Source: an uncultured Burkholderiales bacterium (lineage in GTDB: Bacteria > Pseudomonadota > Gammaproteobacteria > Burkholderiales > Casimicrobiaceae). From it: 61,220 nt of DNA. The notes under the pieces were generated by a model. It did not search any database and had not been told where the DNA came from. It worked only from the letters and a program-made list of their open reading frames with translations. Positions 37,346-47,692 of the stretch are shown here, one piece after another; the first letter of the stretch is position 1; every line of letters begins with the position of its first letter. The translations under genes and the position numbers were made by a program. The DNA is taken from NCBI GenBank assembly GCA_937944385.1, contig CALDYQ010000003.1:1-61220 (forward strand), written 5' to 3'.

Positions 37346-38305
37346 TCATCGATAGCTCGGGCGGCTGACTGCCTCGATGACCGCCGTGCCGAAGCTCGAT
37401 CCGAGACGTCGCGCGAAGCGCTCGAACGGCGACTCCTCGATCGTGTAGTCATAGACGTCCTCGGCCTTGATGACGTCACGTGCGAGTTCATCGACGCTGC
37501 CATGCGCATCGATCAAGCCCAGACCCAGCGCCTGGGACCCATTCCACACGAGCCCGCTGAACAAGCCCGGCGCTTCCTTGAGCCGGCTGCCGCGCCCCTC
37601 GCGAACGGCCTTGATGAACTGCTGATGCACGTCGGCGAGCACGCTTTCCATGTGCAATTTGTGCTCCGGCTTGAGCGGTGCCAGAGGATCGAGAAAGGCC
37701 TTGTGGTCACCCGCCGTGATGGTGCGGTTGTCGATGCCGATCTTCTCCATGAGCTTGTCGGCACCGATGCCTTGATAGATCACACCGATCGAGCCGATCA
37801 GGCTCGAAGGATCGGCGTAGATCCGGTCTGCGGCCGCCGCGACGTAGTAACAGCCCGAGGCGCAGATTTCGTCGACCACGACATAGAGCGGCTTGTCCGG
37901 GTATTGGGCCCGCAGGCGGCGAATCTCGGCATACAGTCGCGCCGACTGTACCGGCGAGCCGCCGGGCGAGTTCACCGAGAGCACGACGGCGGCGCTGTGG
38001 GTCGCTTTGAACGCGCTCCGGAGCGCCTCGCCGATCTTCTCGAAGCTGGCCGGCGACTTATCGGAGATCTGCCCTTCGAGCTTGACCAGCGCGGTGTGGC
38101 GCCCCACGGGATCGGACCGACCGGCATCGTGGCCGAGCCAACCCATCCAGTGCCCGATCACGAGCGCGATCAGCCCGAGCCAGACGAGGCGGAAGAAGAT
38201 CGACCAGCGGCGTCTCGCCCGGGTCTCCTTGAGCTGCGCCATGGCCAGATTCGCGAGCAGCTCGCGCTCCCAGCCTTCGCGCGGGGGAAGTTGTTCATCG
38301 TTCAT
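37346..38305 (-). CDS. sppA: Signal peptide peptidase SppA-type serine protease (S49)
   Basis: 319 aa, the short form. It digests cleaved signal peptides in the inner membrane. A membrane anchor (IFFRLVWLGLIALVIGHWMG) is followed by a periplasmic ClpP-fold domain. The nucleophile Ser lies in CASGCYYVAAAADRIYAD and the general-base Lys in TAGDHKAFLDP. SVNSPGGSP and SLIGSIGVI are also typical. The start taken is ATG at 38305, which overlaps the stop of the HAD gene; GTG at 38308 is one codon earlier. It is the last gene of rluC-HAD-sppA. Confidence 0.93.
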   Translation of the reverse strand: MNDEQLPPREGWERELLANLAMAQLKETRARRRWSIFFRLVWLGLIALVIGHWMGWLGHDAGRSDPVGRHTALVKLEGQISDKSPASFEKIGEALRSAFKATHSAAVVLSVNSPGGSPVQSARLYAEIRRLRAQYPDKPLYVVVDEICASGCYYVAAAADRIYADPSSLIGSIGVIYQGIGADKLMEKIGIDNRTITAGDHKAFLDPLAPLKPEHKLHMESVLADVHQQFIKAVREGRGSRLKEAPGLFSGLVWNGSQALGLGLIDAHGSVDELARDVIKAEDVYDYTIEESPFERFARRLGSSFGTAVIEAVSRPSYR

Positions 38306-38964
38306 CACAGGTCGCCCGGGTGAAGCAAGGCCGCCAGTTCAGCCACGGAATCTACCAAAGCCACCGAGGGGCAGGTGGTCAGAAGCGCCGCATCATGCGC
38401 ACCATAGGTGACGCCGATGGCCGGCGTACCGGCGTTGGCGGCCAGCTGGAGATCGTGCGTCGTGTCGCCGATCATGAGCGCCTGCGCGGGCGCCACACCG
38501 GTGCGCTCGAAGATCGCGTGCAACATCCCGGGATGAGGCTTCGCAAAGCCCTCGTCGGCGCAGCGGGTTGCGACGAAGTACGAGCCGAGTCCCATCTGAT
38601 CGAGTGCCCGGTCGAGCCCGCGCCGGGACTTTCCGGTCGCAATCGCCAGGTCGAACCCGTGGGTCTGCAACCGATCGAGCATGGGTCGCACCCCGTCGAA
38701 CAAGACGATCTCTTCCTCGGCGGACAGGAAGTGGATGCGATAGCGCTCGATTAGTCGTGGCAAGTCGGCCTCGCGCAACGTCGGAATGGCATGGGCGAGC
38801 GCAGCCTGAAGGCCCATGCCGATGATGTAGGCCGCTTGCGCATCGGTCGGGACGGGATAGCCGAGATCCGCCGCAGCGCGCTGCAAGGCCCGCTTGATGA
38901 CCGCAGTCGAGTCGGCGAGCGTACCGTCCCAATCGAACACGATGAGGCGAGGGTGGGTGTTCAT
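38305..38964 (-). CDS. HAD-family phosphatase (phosphoglycolate phosphatase-like)
   Basis: 219 aa. Motif I IVFDWDGTLADS, motif II Thr in IATGKSRRG, motif III Lys in KPHPGMLH, and motif IV MIGDTTHDLQLA define a small-molecule HAD phosphatase with a helical cap. It is a second HAD protein besides gph at 25530. Its place between rluC and sppA is conserved in betaproteobacteria, but the substrate is unknown. The start is ATG at 38964, overlapping the rluC stop (ATGA); its own stop overlaps the sppA start. Confidence 0.9.
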   Translation of the reverse strand: MNTHPRLIVFDWDGTLADSTAVIKRALQRAAADLGYPVPTDAQAAYIIGMGLQAALAHAIPTLREADLPRLIERYRIHFLSAEEEIVLFDGVRPMLDRLQTHGFDLAIATGKSRRGLDRALDQMGLGSYFVATRCADEGFAKPHPGMLHAIFERTGVAPAQALMIGDTTHDLQLAANAGTPAIGVTYGAHDAALLTTCPSVALVDSVAELAALLHPGDL

Positions 38965-39983
38965 GACGTCTCGCGAGTGCTTTCCCAGAACGCAGCGAGC
39001 TCCTTCGGCAGAGGTGAGGCGATCGCGAGCGTCTGGCCGGTCACCGGATGCTGGAAGCTGAAACTTGCAGCATGGAGAAACATTCGGGTCAGCGGAACCG
39101 GCGTGCGCCGCGCGAGTTCCCGATTCAGAGCGGGGTCGCCGTATTTCGCATCCCCGAGAATCGGAAAGCCGAGATGTTCGAGATGAACGCGAATCTGATG
39201 CGTCCGGCCTGTCTTCAGCTCCGCCTCGAGCAGACTCATCGTGCGTCGGCGTTCCCGCAGGTTGAAGATCGTGTGGGCAAACTGCCCCTCTTCCTCGTTG
39301 ACCTCGACCCGTCGGTCCCCGTCATGGGTGGTGAAGCGCGCGAGAGGCTTCTTGACATGCTGACGGTCGTTCAACCACTCCCCGCGAACCGCCACCAGAT
39401 ACCGCTTGTCGCCGGTCTTTTCACGCATGATGTGGTGCAGCCCGACGAGAGCCGCCCGGGTCTTGGCCACGAGCAGGATGCCGGAAGTCTCACGGTCGAG
39501 GCGATGAGCCAGCTCGAGCATCGGCGCGCGCGGACGCTCCTGTCGCAGTTGCTCGATCACGCCCAGGCTGACGCCGGACCCGCCATGGACCGCGAGCCCC
39601 GCCGGTTTGTCGATGGCGAGCAGGTGCGCGTCCTCATGGAGAACCGGCAGCGGTGCGAGCACGCGCCCCGCAAGGCAGCCCTCGCCAGGGGCCGAGGCCT
39701 GCGGCAGCCGGACTGGCGGAAGACGAACTTCATCCCCCGCCGCCAGCTTGGTCTCGGCTCGCACGCGCGAGCCATTCACTCGGACCTCGCCGGAACGGAT
39801 GATGCGGTAGACATGCGTCTTCGGCACGCCGCGCAGCTCGCGAATTAGATAGTTGTCGACCCGCTGGCCGGCGTGACTTTCGCCGACCACGATGCGCCGC
39901 GGCGGATTCTTCGCCTCAGGACTGTACGCCACGATGCCGACCGGCTCCGGACCCGCTCTAGGAGTTCGCGCTAAGTGCTTCAT
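38961..39983 (-). CDS. rluC: 23S rRNA pseudouridine synthase RluC-type
   Basis: 340 aa. Makes pseudouridine at three 23S rRNA sites in the E. coli case. An N-terminal S4 RNA-binding domain (AGQRVDNYLIRELRGVPKTH) precedes the catalytic domain with HRLDRETSGILL (catalytic Asp) and GRTHQIRVHLEHLG. The start shown is ATG at 39983, but the first 30 or so residues are unlike the family. A GTG about 17 codons on is a plausible real start. It is divergent from rne, as in E. coli and many other proteobacteria. Confidence 0.93.
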   Translation of the reverse strand: MKHLARTPRAGPEPVGIVAYSPEAKNPPRRIVVGESHAGQRVDNYLIRELRGVPKTHVYRIIRSGEVRVNGSRVRAETKLAAGDEVRLPPVRLPQASAPGEGCLAGRVLAPLPVLHEDAHLLAIDKPAGLAVHGGSGVSLGVIEQLRQERPRAPMLELAHRLDRETSGILLVAKTRAALVGLHHIMREKTGDKRYLVAVRGEWLNDRQHVKKPLARFTTHDGDRRVEVNEEEGQFAHTIFNLRERRRTMSLLEAELKTGRTHQIRVHLEHLGFPILGDAKYGDPALNRELARRTPVPLTRMFLHAASFSFQHPVTGQTLAIASPLPKELAAFWESTRETS

Positions 39984-40026
39984 TTACCTTATACTTTGGA
40001 CACGTTTTCCGGAGCGATTCGGGCGC

Positions 40027-40062
40027 GTGGCTTTCAACGTGGCTTTCAACGTGGCTTTCAAC
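40027..40062. repeat. Three exact copies of a 12-bp unit upstream of rne
   Basis: GTGGCTTTCAAC occurs three times without a mismatch at 40027-40038, 40039-40050 and 40051-40062, followed by a partial GTG. It begins about 32 bases after the candidate -10 for rne, so it would lie at the 5' end of the rne transcript. Confidence 0.95.
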
Positions 40063-40558
40063 GTGTACGTCGCGCCGTGTCACCCGACGCATCGGAAGCG
40101 ACCAGCGCGCAATTATCGGCGCATGGCGCGGCTCGTTCCCGCTTGGTCTCGACGCACCCGGGATGCCTTGGCGAAGTCCAGTCATCCGGCGGCGCAGGTG
40201 ATCCAGCAGTGCAGTCGGCCATCGGGCTCCGGATTTGATGCACTGGCGGTCCCGTTGTCGCCGTGAAGGGCAACCGCTGTCACACAATCAGGTCTTTCGC
40301 CACGAGCGGTCCCAGTCAACGGGGCGTCGTGGCTTGCACGCTACCTCCGGTGCCTCAAAAAACAGGCGCCAACACAACGCAATTTCAATCAGGCTCGCGC
40401 CCGCTCGACCGATCCTCGGCGGCTGGGAGCCCGGTCCGGTCAGTGATCCGTTCTCACCCCTCAGCATCGACCCCCTCGCCGACACCGCTCACGACGCGCG
40501 TGGTTCGGCCGGGTTGCGCCCGCTTCACCGGGCTGGTCGCGCGGGTGACGCCCTGGTG

Positions 40559-40591
40559 CCTTCTGGCGCGCCCGGCGCCTTCTGGCGCGCC
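40559..40591. repeat. Two copies of a 14-bp direct repeat in the rne leader
   Basis: CCTTCTGGCGCGCC occurs at 40559-40572 and 40578-40591, separated by CGGCG. A third, degenerate piece (TTCCGGCGCG) follows. Each copy contains the self-complementary GGCGCGCC, so the region could fold in several ways. Confidence 0.85.
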
Positions 40592-40842
40592 TTCCGGCGC
40601 GGCGGCTGGTGGGGTCAGACTGCACAACCCGCTTGCCGGGCTGCACGGTCCGCGACCGATGACTTGCGTGCTCGTGCCAACCGGTTCCTTCGGGACCGGC
40701 CAACCGTGACGCGCTCCCCGCTGTCTTGCGCCAACCGAAGACAGACCGGGCCCGCTAAACGAACACACGAGGTCGAGGAGCAACACGCGAGCCGCCGCCC
40801 CCGCTGAACCGCCCGCCCGGCCCCAAGACCGGAAGGGTCTGC

Positions 40843-43764
40843 ATGAAACGCATGCTGTTCAATGCGACGCAAGCCGAAGAGCTTCGTGTCGCCATCGTCG
40901 ACGGTCAGAAGCTGATCGACCTCGACATCGAGTCCGCCTCCAAGGAGCAGCGGAAATCCAACATCTACAAAGGCGTCATCACCCGCGTCGAGCCCTCGCT
41001 CGAGGCCTGCTTCGTCGACTATGGCACGGAGCGCAACGGTTTCCTGCCGTTCAAGGAGATCGCTCGCGCTGTCCTGGGTGAAGGCGACGGCAGCAAGAAG
41101 GTCGCCGATGCGATCAAGGTGGGTCAGGAGCTTCTCGTCCAGGTCGAAAAGGACGAGCGCGGCAACAAGGGCGCCGCACTCACGAGCTACATCTCGCTCG
41201 CCGGCCGCTACCTCGTGCTAATGCCAAACAATCCGCGCGGCGGGGGCGTGTCGCGCCGCATCGAAGGCGAAGACCGCAATGAACTGCGTGATGCGATCGC
41301 CCAGCTCGAGGTTCCCCAGGGCATGAGCATCATTGCCCGCACGGCCGGTATCGGTCGCTCGGTGGAGGAGCTCCAGTGGGATCTGAACTACCTGCTCCAG
41401 CTCTGGAAGGCGATCGATGGCGCGGCCCAGGCCAACAAGGCCCCCCTGCTCATCTATCAGGAATCGAGCCTCGTCATCCGGGCGATCCGGGACTACTACA
41501 CCGCCGACATCGGCGAGATCCTCATCGACACCGAGGACATCTACGAGCAGGCACGCGGCTTCATGCAGCATGTGATGCCCAACATGGTCACGCGGGTCAA
41601 GCACTACCGCGATGACGTGCCGCTCTTCTCGCGCTTCCAGATCGAGCACCAAATCGAAAGCGCGTTCAGCCGCACGGTGAACCTGCCCTCGGGCGGCGCC
41701 ATCGTCATCGACCACACCGAGGCACTAGTCGCCATCGACGTCAACTCGGCACGTGCCACCAAGGGCGCCGACATCGAGACCACGGCCTTCAACACCAACA
41801 TGGAGGCGGCGGACGAAGTCGCCCGCCAGCTGCGTCTGCGCGATCTGGGCGGCCTGATCGTCGTCGACTTCATCGACATGGAGTCCGGCAAACACCAGCG
41901 CGAGGTGGAGGATCGACTGCGTGATGCGATGAAGTTCGACCGGGCGCGGGTCCAGATCGGCAAGATCTCGCGCTTCGGGCTCATGGAGCTCTCGCGTCAG
42001 CGCTTGAAGCCCTCGCTCGGCGAATCGGCCCACCTGCCCTGCCCGCGCTGCCATGGTACCGGCCACATCCGCTCGACCGAATCGATCGCGCTTCACATCC
42101 TGCGCATCATCCAGGAAGAAGCGATGAAGGACAACACTGCGCAGGTCGTCGCGCAGGTGCCGGTCGAAGTGGCGACCTACCTGCTCAACGAAAAGCGCAT
42201 CGACATCCAGTCGCTCGAGGCGCGGCTCAAGGTCACGGTCGTTCTCATCCCCAACATGTACCTCGAGACGCCGAACTACACGGTCAAGCGCCTCAAGCAT
42301 GACGAGCTCAATCAGTCCGAGCCGCTGCCGACGAGCTACCGCATGGTCGAGCGCCCGGAGGCCGTCGATCCGGTGCAGGCGATCAAGGACAGCGCCAATG
42401 AAGTCCGGCAGGAAGCCGCGGTGAAGGGCATCGTGCCCGCACAGCCCGCGCCAGTGGCTGCAGAACCGCCGAGCGCGTCGGCAGAGCAGACGCAACGCGC
42501 GCCGCGCACATCTGCCCCGATGCCCGCCTCGGCACCGGCTGACCTGCGCCCGCAGACCACCACGCCCCTGCCGAAGGCTGGTCTCTGGGCCAAGGTGAAA
42601 TCGATCCTCGGACTCGCGGAATCGCAGCCGGCCGCACCGACCGTCGCTGCCCCCCCGTCGGCGACGGGCACGCGTGGGTCCGCTCCAGCACGCTCGGGTG
42701 ACGAACGTCGCCTGCGCGACCGCAATGAGCGTGGCGAACGTGGCGACCGGCAGGACCGCAATCGGGGAGACCGCGATGGCCGGGGCGACAAACGCGAACG
42801 CGACAGTCAAGCCAGCAAGGGGCAAGACCCGCGCGGCGATCGCCGCCGCGACGGGCTACCGAACGGCAAACCCCGTGACGATCGGAGAGAGGGCGGTCCG
42901 CATACACCGCGTGCGGATCGCAATCAACGTGAGCCACGCGCCGAGCGGCCGGCTCGGGACTTTGCAAACGACGCCGCAAAGGAGGCCGCAAAGGAGGCCG
43001 CAAAAGACGCGGCCAGGGACGCTGCACGGGCTGCGCCCGAGCACCTCGCTGACGGCGCATCATCCGCGCAAGCCGACCATCGCCCCGAGCGCGAGCCGCG
43101 CGGCGACCGCCCGCGCCGTGACCGGGCAGAGCGTGGTGAGCGCTCCGAGCACAGGGAACGTCTGCCACGCGCAGACGCAGCGCAGCCCGTAACGGGTGCG
43201 GCCGAGGGGGCACCTCTCGTTGACTCAAGCGGGAGTGAGACTGCGGGTGTCGCCGCAACCGACATGCCCGGCGACACCGCACGCGATCGCACCGACGGCC
43301 GCAACTCGCGTCGCCGCGAACGGCCGGAGCGCAGTGATCGCAACGATCGGCCGCCCCGGTCCGAGCGTCCCGCACGCGACCCGGCGGTTGCACAACCGGA
43401 GTCCACTGCGGCGGCCCCCAGTGCCACAGTCCCCGAATCCGTGGCGTCCGTACCGTCCCGCGCGGATCGGCCGACGCGTCCGGAGCACACAGATCAGGCT
43501 GAACGGCAGGAGCGCGCGGACGTTCGCACGATGCCCTCGGCCGCATCGCCTGCCGCACCGGCGAGTGACGTCCCTGCGCGCCCACCGGCGCAACCGTTCC
43601 GCTTCGAGTTACCGCCGGATGCGGGCATCCAGCTCATAGAAACCCGGGTGCCAACGGCTGCTACCCCCGTGGAGGAACCTGCGCCGCGCCTGGGTCGCCA
43701 GCGCCCGCCGCGGCCTCAGGTCTCCGAGGAGCCGATGCAGATGGTGGAGACAACGCAGAAGTAA
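40843..43764 (+). CDS. rne: Ribonuclease E
   Basis: 973 aa. The endonuclease that starts mRNA decay and processes rRNA and tRNA. The N-terminal half (1-510) is catalytic: S1 RNA-binding domain, Mg ligands Asp299 (AIDVNSAR) and Asp342 (VVDFIDM), and the Zn-link Cys400 and Cys403 in CPRCHGTG. The C-terminal half is disordered and Arg/Asp/Glu-rich, as for a degradosome scaffold. Residues 578-591 ([14 protein letters not shown]) could be an amphipathic membrane-binding helix. Residues 710-731 are an [12 protein letters not shown] repeat encoded by 12-bp DNA repeats at 42973-43008. The start is ATG at 40843. Confidence 0.96.
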   Translation: MKRMLFNATQAEELRVAIVDGQKLIDLDIESASKEQRKSNIYKGVITRVEPSLEACFVDYGTERNGFLPFKEIARAVLGEGDGSKKVADAIKVGQELLVQVEKDERGNKGAALTSYISLAGRYLVLMPNNPRGGGVSRRIEGEDRNELRDAIAQLEVPQGMSIIARTAGIGRSVEELQWDLNYLLQLWKAIDGAAQANKAPLLIYQESSLVIRAIRDYYTADIGEILIDTEDIYEQARGFMQHVMPNMVTRVKHYRDDVPLFSRFQIEHQIESAFSRTVNLPSGGAIVIDHTEALVAIDVNSARATKGADIETTAFNTNMEAADEVARQLRLRDLGGLIVVDFIDMESGKHQREVEDRLRDAMKFDRARVQIGKISRFGLMELSRQRLKPSLGESAHLPCPRCHGTGHIRSTESIALHILRIIQEEAMKDNTAQVVAQVPVEVATYLLNEKRIDIQSLEARLKVTVVLIPNMYLETPNYTVKRLKHDELNQSEPLPTSYRMVERPEAVDPVQAIKDSANEVRQEAAVKGIVPAQPAPVAAEPPSASAEQTQRAPRTSAPMPASAPADLRPQTTTPLPKAGLWAKVKSILGLAESQPAAPTVAAPPSATGTRGSAPARSGDERRLRDRNERGERGDRQDRNRGDRDGRGDKRERDSQASKGQDPRGDRRRDGLPNGKPRDDRREGGPHTPRADRNQREPRAERPARDFANDAAKEAAKEAAKDAARDAARAAPEHLADGASSAQADHRPEREPRGDRPRRDRAERGERSEHRERLPRADAAQPVTGAAEGAPLVDSSGSETAGVAATDMPGDTARDRTDGRNSRRRERPERSDRNDRPPRSERPARDPAVAQPESTAAAPSATVPESVASVPSRADRPTRPEHTDQAERQERADVRTMPSAASPAAPASDVPARPPAQPFRFELPPDAGIQLIETRVPTAATPVEEPAPRLGRQRPPRPQVSEEPMQMVETTQK

Positions 43765-43783
43765 CCCGGCGCTGAGAGCAACG

Positions 43784-43803
43784 GGGCCCCGCGCGCGGGG
43801 CCC
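43784..43803 (+). terminator. GC-rich hairpin after rne
   Basis: GGGCCCCGC (43784-43792) pairs with GCGGGGCCC (43795-43803) around a two-base loop, 20 bases after the rne stop. Only a short T-containing stretch follows (TGTCATTT), so it is a probable but not textbook terminator. It also lies downstream of iscX on the other strand. Confidence 0.7.
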
Positions 43804-43997
43804 TGTCATTTGCGCAACCGCCCGGGGCCTAAGCTCAACCGATGCCCCCTGATCCGCTCTTCATTGCCACGAGAAAGAGATACCCACGTGCACCCGAGAT
43901 TGGGGGGGACTCCAACTGCCGCCCGTGCTTCTCAGGTGCGTATCGTCGGTTATGAAAACGCTGCGCGGCCGCTCCCACGCGGAGCCCTCGCGTCGGA

Positions 43998-44192
43998 TTA
44001 CGCGACCTCGTCGATCCACGCCTGCTGGATTGCCTCCAGGATCCGCTCGCCGCAGCGCCTGGGATCATCATCGAAGCCCGGCAGCGCAAGAACCTTGGCC
44101 ATCAGGTCGGTGAAGCGAATCGTCCGCGGGTCGACGTCGGGATGCGACTCGGCCAATTCGATCGCGATGTCGGTGACATCGGTCCACTTCAT
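43998..44192 (-). CDS. iscX: Fe-S assembly protein IscX
   Basis: 64 aa, the usual size. A small acidic protein that binds IscS and tunes iron supply to cluster assembly. It matches the family closely: WTDVTDIAIELAESHPDVDP, RFTDL, LPGFDDDP and a C-terminal EAIQQAWIDE. The start is ATG at 44192, overlapping the fdx stop. It is the last gene of the isc operon. The 233 bases between it and rne hold the hairpin but no gene I can support. Confidence 0.95.
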   Translation of the reverse strand: MKWTDVTDIAIELAESHPDVDPRTIRFTDLMAKVLALPGFDDDPRRCGERILEAIQQAWIDEVA

Positions 44193-44530
44193 CCGTTCTT
44201 CTCCCGGGCGTGATTGATGGTGTAGCGCGGCAGTTCGATAGTGAGCGGGGCGTCGTTGAGCCGCACCTGGCAGGACAGCCGTGACACGCTCGTGAGGCCC
44301 CAGGCCCGGTCGAGCAGGTCCTCCTCGCGCTCATCGAGTTCACCCGTGGCGGCGAAGCCTTCCCGGACGATGACGTGGCACGTGGTGCAGGCCAGCGACT
44401 GGTCGCAGGCATGCTCGATCTCGACCCCGTTTTCGAGCAGAGCCGAGCACAGGGTGATGCCCTCGCGTGCATCGAAAGCCGTGCCCTCCGGGCACAGTTC
44501 GGGGTGAGGCAGAACCGTGATTCTCGGCAT
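44189..44530 (-). CDS. fdx: ISC [2Fe-2S] ferredoxin
   Basis: 113 aa. An adrenodoxin-type ferredoxin that gives electrons for cluster assembly on IscU. Cluster ligands Cys42, Cys48, Cys51 and Cys87 are at the same positions as in E. coli Fdx, and the start PRITVLPHPELCPEG is typical. The start taken is ATG at 44530, three bases after the hscA stop; a TTG two codons upstream is unlikely. Confidence 0.96.
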   Translation of the reverse strand: MPRITVLPHPELCPEGTAFDAREGITLCSALLENGVEIEHACDQSLACTTCHVIVREGFAATGELDEREEDLLDRAWGLTSVSRLSCQVRLNDAPLTIELPRYTINHAREKNG

Positions 44531-44532
44531 GA

Positions 44533-46416
44533 TCAAAGCACTTCGTTGACAGTCCGACCGGTGAGCGCACGCTTGACCGCACGGTCCATCCGCCGGGCGG
44601 CGAACTCGCTGCTCGCGCGGTTCAGGTCCTCGGCCGCGCGCGCGATGGCGCGATGGTCATCGCCCTCGACCAGATGGGCGAGATGCTGCATGCGCTCCTC
44701 GAGCGCTGAGCGTTCTTCGGCGGACAGCAGTTCGGCGTCCGCGGCGAGTGCCGTTTCGAGCGCGCCGAGGAGGGATTGCGCCTCGACCCGCGCTTCGGCG
44801 AGCGCACGCGCCTGCATGTCCTCGCCGGCGTGGGCGTAAGCCGACTTGAGCATGCCGACGATCTCGTCTTCGCTCAGGCCATAGCTCGGCTTGACCGCGA
44901 TTTCCGCCCGCACGCCGCGCGTGGTTTCGACCGCGCTCACCGAGAGCAGTCCGTCGGCATCCACCTGAAAGGTCACCCGGATGCGCGCCGCTCCTGCAAC
45001 CATGGGCGGAATGCCGCGAAGTTCGAAGCGCGCAAGCGAGCGGCAATCCTCCACCCGCTCGCGCTCGCCTTGAACCACGTGCAGGCTCATGGCCGTCTGA
45101 CCATCCTTGAAAGTGGTGAACTCCTGCGCCTTGGCGACCGGGATGGTCGCGTTGCGCGGGATGATCTTCTCGACCAGGCCCCCCATCGTCTCGAGCCCGA
45201 GCGAGAGCGGGATGACATCGAGAAGCAGATGAGCAGCCCCGCCCTCGCGCGTATTGCCCGCGAGCTGATCGGCCTGAATCGCTGCCCCGAGCGCGACCAC
45301 CTCATCGGGATTGAGATCGGAGAACGGCTCCCGACCGAAGAGCCCAGTGAGCGCGCGCCGCACCTGTGGCATGCGGGTTGCGCCACCTACGAGTACGACG
45401 GCATCCACATCGGTCACGGCCAGCTTCGCATCCCGCAGCGTGCGCCGGACGAGGCTCAATGTCCGCTCGACGAGCGGTGCAGTGAGCGCCTCGAACTGCT
45501 CTCGGCTCACCTCGAGCGCGCTGTCGAAACCGCATCCCCAGTTGACCTGCAGGGTTGCCGTTTGGTCCGTGCTCAGTGCTTCCTTGGCAACACGCGCCGC
45601 GGCAAGGAGGTTCGCCTGCCCCGAGGGCGAGAGTGCGCGGGTCAGGCTCCAGGAGGCAAAGGCGTGTCGAGCGAGAGCCTGATCGAAATCATCGCCGCCC
45701 AGGTGTGTGTCCCCCGCTGTGGCGAGCACCTCGAACACGCCCCGCGTGAGGCGCAGCACCGATACATCGAACGTGCCGCCACCGAGGTCGTAGATGACAA
45801 AGGTGCCCTCGCTGCGCTGGTCGAGACCATAGGCAACCGCGGCCGCGGTGGGCTCATTCAAGAGCCGGAGCACATGGAGACCGGCAAGGCGCGCAGCGTC
45901 CTTCGTCGCCTGTCGCTGTGCGTCGTCGAAGTACGCCGGTACGGTGACCACGGCGCCGTAAAGCGGTCCACCCAGCGTCGCCTCGGCGCGTTCGCGCAGC
46001 ACGCGCAGAATTTCGGCTGAAACCTCGATCGGTGTGACTTCGCCGTGCCGCGTGATGATGCGGATGCTGCCGCGGTTCGCCTCCGTTGGCGGGGCGAACT
46101 GGTAGCGCGCTGCCGCTTCTTCACGCAGGTCCGACATTGCGCGTCCCATGAAGCGCTTGACCGAGGTAATCGTGTTGAGTGCATCATCGCCACGGCGGGC
46201 GAGCGCGGCATGACCGACCTCGATCGCTCCATCCTCGGCATAGCGCACCGCCGAGGGCAGCATCGTGCGTCCCGCCTCATCCGGCAGGCACTCGGGGATC
46301 GCATTGCGCAATGTGGCCACGAGCGAGTTGGTGGTGCCCAGGTCGATGCCGACCGCGAGCCGCCGGGTATGCGGATCGGGGCTTTCGCCCGGCTCGGAAA
46401 TCTGGAGAAGTCCCAT
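44533..46416 (-). CDS. hscA: Fe-S assembly chaperone HscA (Hsp70 type)
   Basis: 627 aa. ATP-driven chaperone that helps release the cluster from IscU by binding its LPPVK motif. The N-terminal ATPase shows [49 protein letters not shown] and [12 protein letters not shown]. The substrate-binding domain follows from about 390 ([17 protein letters not shown]). It is shorter than DnaK and ends without the EEVD-like tail. The gene follows hscB by 14 bases and precedes fdx. Confidence 0.97.
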   Translation of the reverse strand: MGLLQISEPGESPDPHTRRLAVGIDLGTTNSLVATLRNAIPECLPDEAGRTMLPSAVRYAEDGAIEVGHAALARRGDDALNTITSVKRFMGRAMSDLREEAAARYQFAPPTEANRGSIRIITRHGEVTPIEVSAEILRVLRERAEATLGGPLYGAVVTVPAYFDDAQRQATKDAARLAGLHVLRLLNEPTAAAVAYGLDQRSEGTFVIYDLGGGTFDVSVLRLTRGVFEVLATAGDTHLGGDDFDQALARHAFASWSLTRALSPSGQANLLAAARVAKEALSTDQTATLQVNWGCGFDSALEVSREQFEALTAPLVERTLSLVRRTLRDAKLAVTDVDAVVLVGGATRMPQVRRALTGLFGREPFSDLNPDEVVALGAAIQADQLAGNTREGGAAHLLLDVIPLSLGLETMGGLVEKIIPRNATIPVAKAQEFTTFKDGQTAMSLHVVQGERERVEDCRSLARFELRGIPPMVAGAARIRVTFQVDADGLLSVSAVETTRGVRAEIAVKPSYGLSEDEIVGMLKSAYAHAGEDMQARALAEARVEAQSLLGALETALAADAELLSAEERSALEERMQHLAHLVEGDDHRAIARAAEDLNRASSEFAARRMDRAVKRALTGRTVNEVL

Positions 46417-46430
46417 CGACTGAACTGCGC

Positions 46431-46937
46431 TCAGGCGAGCGCCGAGAGTTCTTGTTCTACCGCCTCACGCTGCCGCGCGATGAAGCGCATTTTTCGGGCC
46501 GCGTCGCGGGCGGTATCGAGCGCTGCCGGATAGCTGGCCGCAAACCGCGCGATCTCGGCATTCAGCTCTTCGGTCATCGCTGCGTCCAGGGCGGCAAGCG
46601 CCGTCTCGCTGCCTGCGGCCTCGGCAAGCTTCTCCCGCCACTCGATCTGGCGCATGAGGAACTCGGCTGGCATGGCCGTTTCGCTAGGATCGAGCGCGTC
46701 AACGCCTGCCAGTTCGAGCAGGTGTAGCGCCCGAGCAACCGGATCACGCAGGCACTGCCAGGCCGCGTTGACTTCCAGCGCGCGCGCCACCGCGATCTGC
46801 TGCTCAGCCGCCGAGCTGGCAGCGTAGCGATCCGGATGAACCGCCTGCTGCAGTTCCCGGTAGCGCGTCGCGAGAGCTGCCGGATCGAGCGCGAAGGTTG
46901 GAGAAAGCCCGAATACGGCGAAATGATCGACCGCCAT
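46431..46937 (-). CDS. hscB: Co-chaperone HscB (J-domain protein)
   Basis: 168 aa. Delivers IscU to HscA. The N-terminal J domain carries HPDRY, the HPD needed to stimulate the ATPase, at about 32-36. The C-terminal three-helix part ([16 protein letters not shown]) contacts IscU. The start taken is ATG at 46937 ([10 protein letters not shown]), overlapping the iscA stop by one base; a longer frame upstream lies within iscA. Confidence 0.95.
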   Translation of the reverse strand: MAVDHFAVFGLSPTFALDPAALATRYRELQQAVHPDRYAASSAAEQQIAVARALEVNAAWQCLRDPVARALHLLELAGVDALDPSETAMPAEFLMRQIEWREKLAEAAGSETALAALDAAMTEELNAEIARFAASYPAALDTARDAARKMRFIARQREAVEQELSALA

Positions 46938-47260
46938 CAGACGGTGAAGGACTCGCCGCAGCCGCACCGAGCCCGCTCGCGCGGGTTGTTGAACCTGAAG
47001 CCCTCGTTCAATCCTTCGCGCTGGAAATCGAGCTCGGTGCCATCGAGCACCGCGAAGCTCTTGGGGTCGACGATCACCTTGGTGCCGTGGCTTTCGAAGA
47101 CGAGATCATCCGGTTCGCTCGCATCCGCATACTCGAGCTTGTAGGCCAAGCCGGAGCAGCCCGTCGTCTTGACCCCGAGCCGAATGCCGATACCGCGCCC
47201 GCGCCGCGCGAGGTACTTCTGCACATGGTTCGCCGCCGCTTCGGTGAGTGTGACAGCCAT
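46937..47260 (-). CDS. iscA: Fe-S assembly protein IscA
   Basis: 107 aa, A-type carrier. The three conserved cysteines are present at 35 (TTGCSG), 99 and 101 (CGCGESF). It accepts or delivers Fe-S clusters, mainly [4Fe-4S] maturation. The start is ATG at 47260, ten bases after iscU. It sits in the normal order between iscU and hscB. Confidence 0.97.
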   Translation of the reverse strand: MAVTLTEAAANHVQKYLARRGRGIGIRLGVKTTGCSGLAYKLEYADASEPDDLVFESHGTKVIVDPKSFAVLDGTELDFQREGLNEGFRFNNPRERARCGCGESFTV

Positions 47261-47270
47261 GCAAGTCTCC

Positions 47271-47672
47271 TCAGGCAGCTTTCTTGTCCGCTGCCCCGTG
47301 CTTGGCGCGGTAGTCGGCCACGGCCGCCTTGATCGCGTCCTCGGCCAGGATCGAGCAATGAATCTTCACCGGCGGCAGTGCCAGCTCCTCGGCGATTTGC
47401 GTGTTCTTGAGCGCCATCGCCTCGTCGAGCGTCTTGCCCTTGACCCATTCGGTCACGAGCGAGGAGGATGCAATCGCCGAGCCGCAGCCGTAGGTCTTGA
47501 ACTTGGCGTCTTCGATGATGCCCTGCTCGTTGACCTTGATCTGCAGCTTCATCACATCACCACAGGCAGGCGCACCCACCATGCCGGTGCCGACGTCCGT
47601 CGCATCCTTGGCGAACGAGCCGACGTTGCGCGGGTTTTCGTAATGGTCGATGACTTTTTCGCTATAGGCCAT
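47271..47672 (-). CDS. iscU: Fe-S cluster scaffold IscU
   Basis: 133 aa. The scaffold on which [2Fe-2S] clusters form. Cluster ligands Cys37, Cys63, Cys106 and Asp39 are at E. coli positions. The LPPVK motif recognised by HscA is at 99-103. The C-terminus has a short Lys/Ala tail (GAADKKAA). The start is ATG at 47672. Confidence 0.98.
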   Translation of the reverse strand: MAYSEKVIDHYENPRNVGSFAKDATDVGTGMVGAPACGDVMKLQIKVNEQGIIEDAKFKTYGCGSAIASSSLVTEWVKGKTLDEAMALKNTQIAEELALPPVKIHCSILAEDAIKAAVADYRAKHGAADKKAA

Positions 47673-47692
47673 GGTTCAACTCCTTGCCAGAT

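Larger units (their letters stand above)
39984..40842 (+). promoter_or_regulatory. Long intergenic leader region of rne
   Basis: About 860 bp between divergent rluC and rne without a convincing gene. It carries TATACT at 39990-39995, a likely -10 facing rne with only a weak TTCGCG at 39965-39970 as -35 (19-bp gap). The region also contains a 12-bp repeat in three copies and a pair of 14-bp direct repeats. E. coli rne has a long 5' leader through which RNase E limits its own mRNA, so a long structured leader is expected here. The exact transcript start is not known. Confidence 0.45.

Noticed and set aside
39892-40807. Several 65-190-codon frames in the rluC-rne gap
   Set aside because: They overlap each other on both strands, run through exact DNA repeats, and show no domain or ribosome site. 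Non-coding leader fits better.
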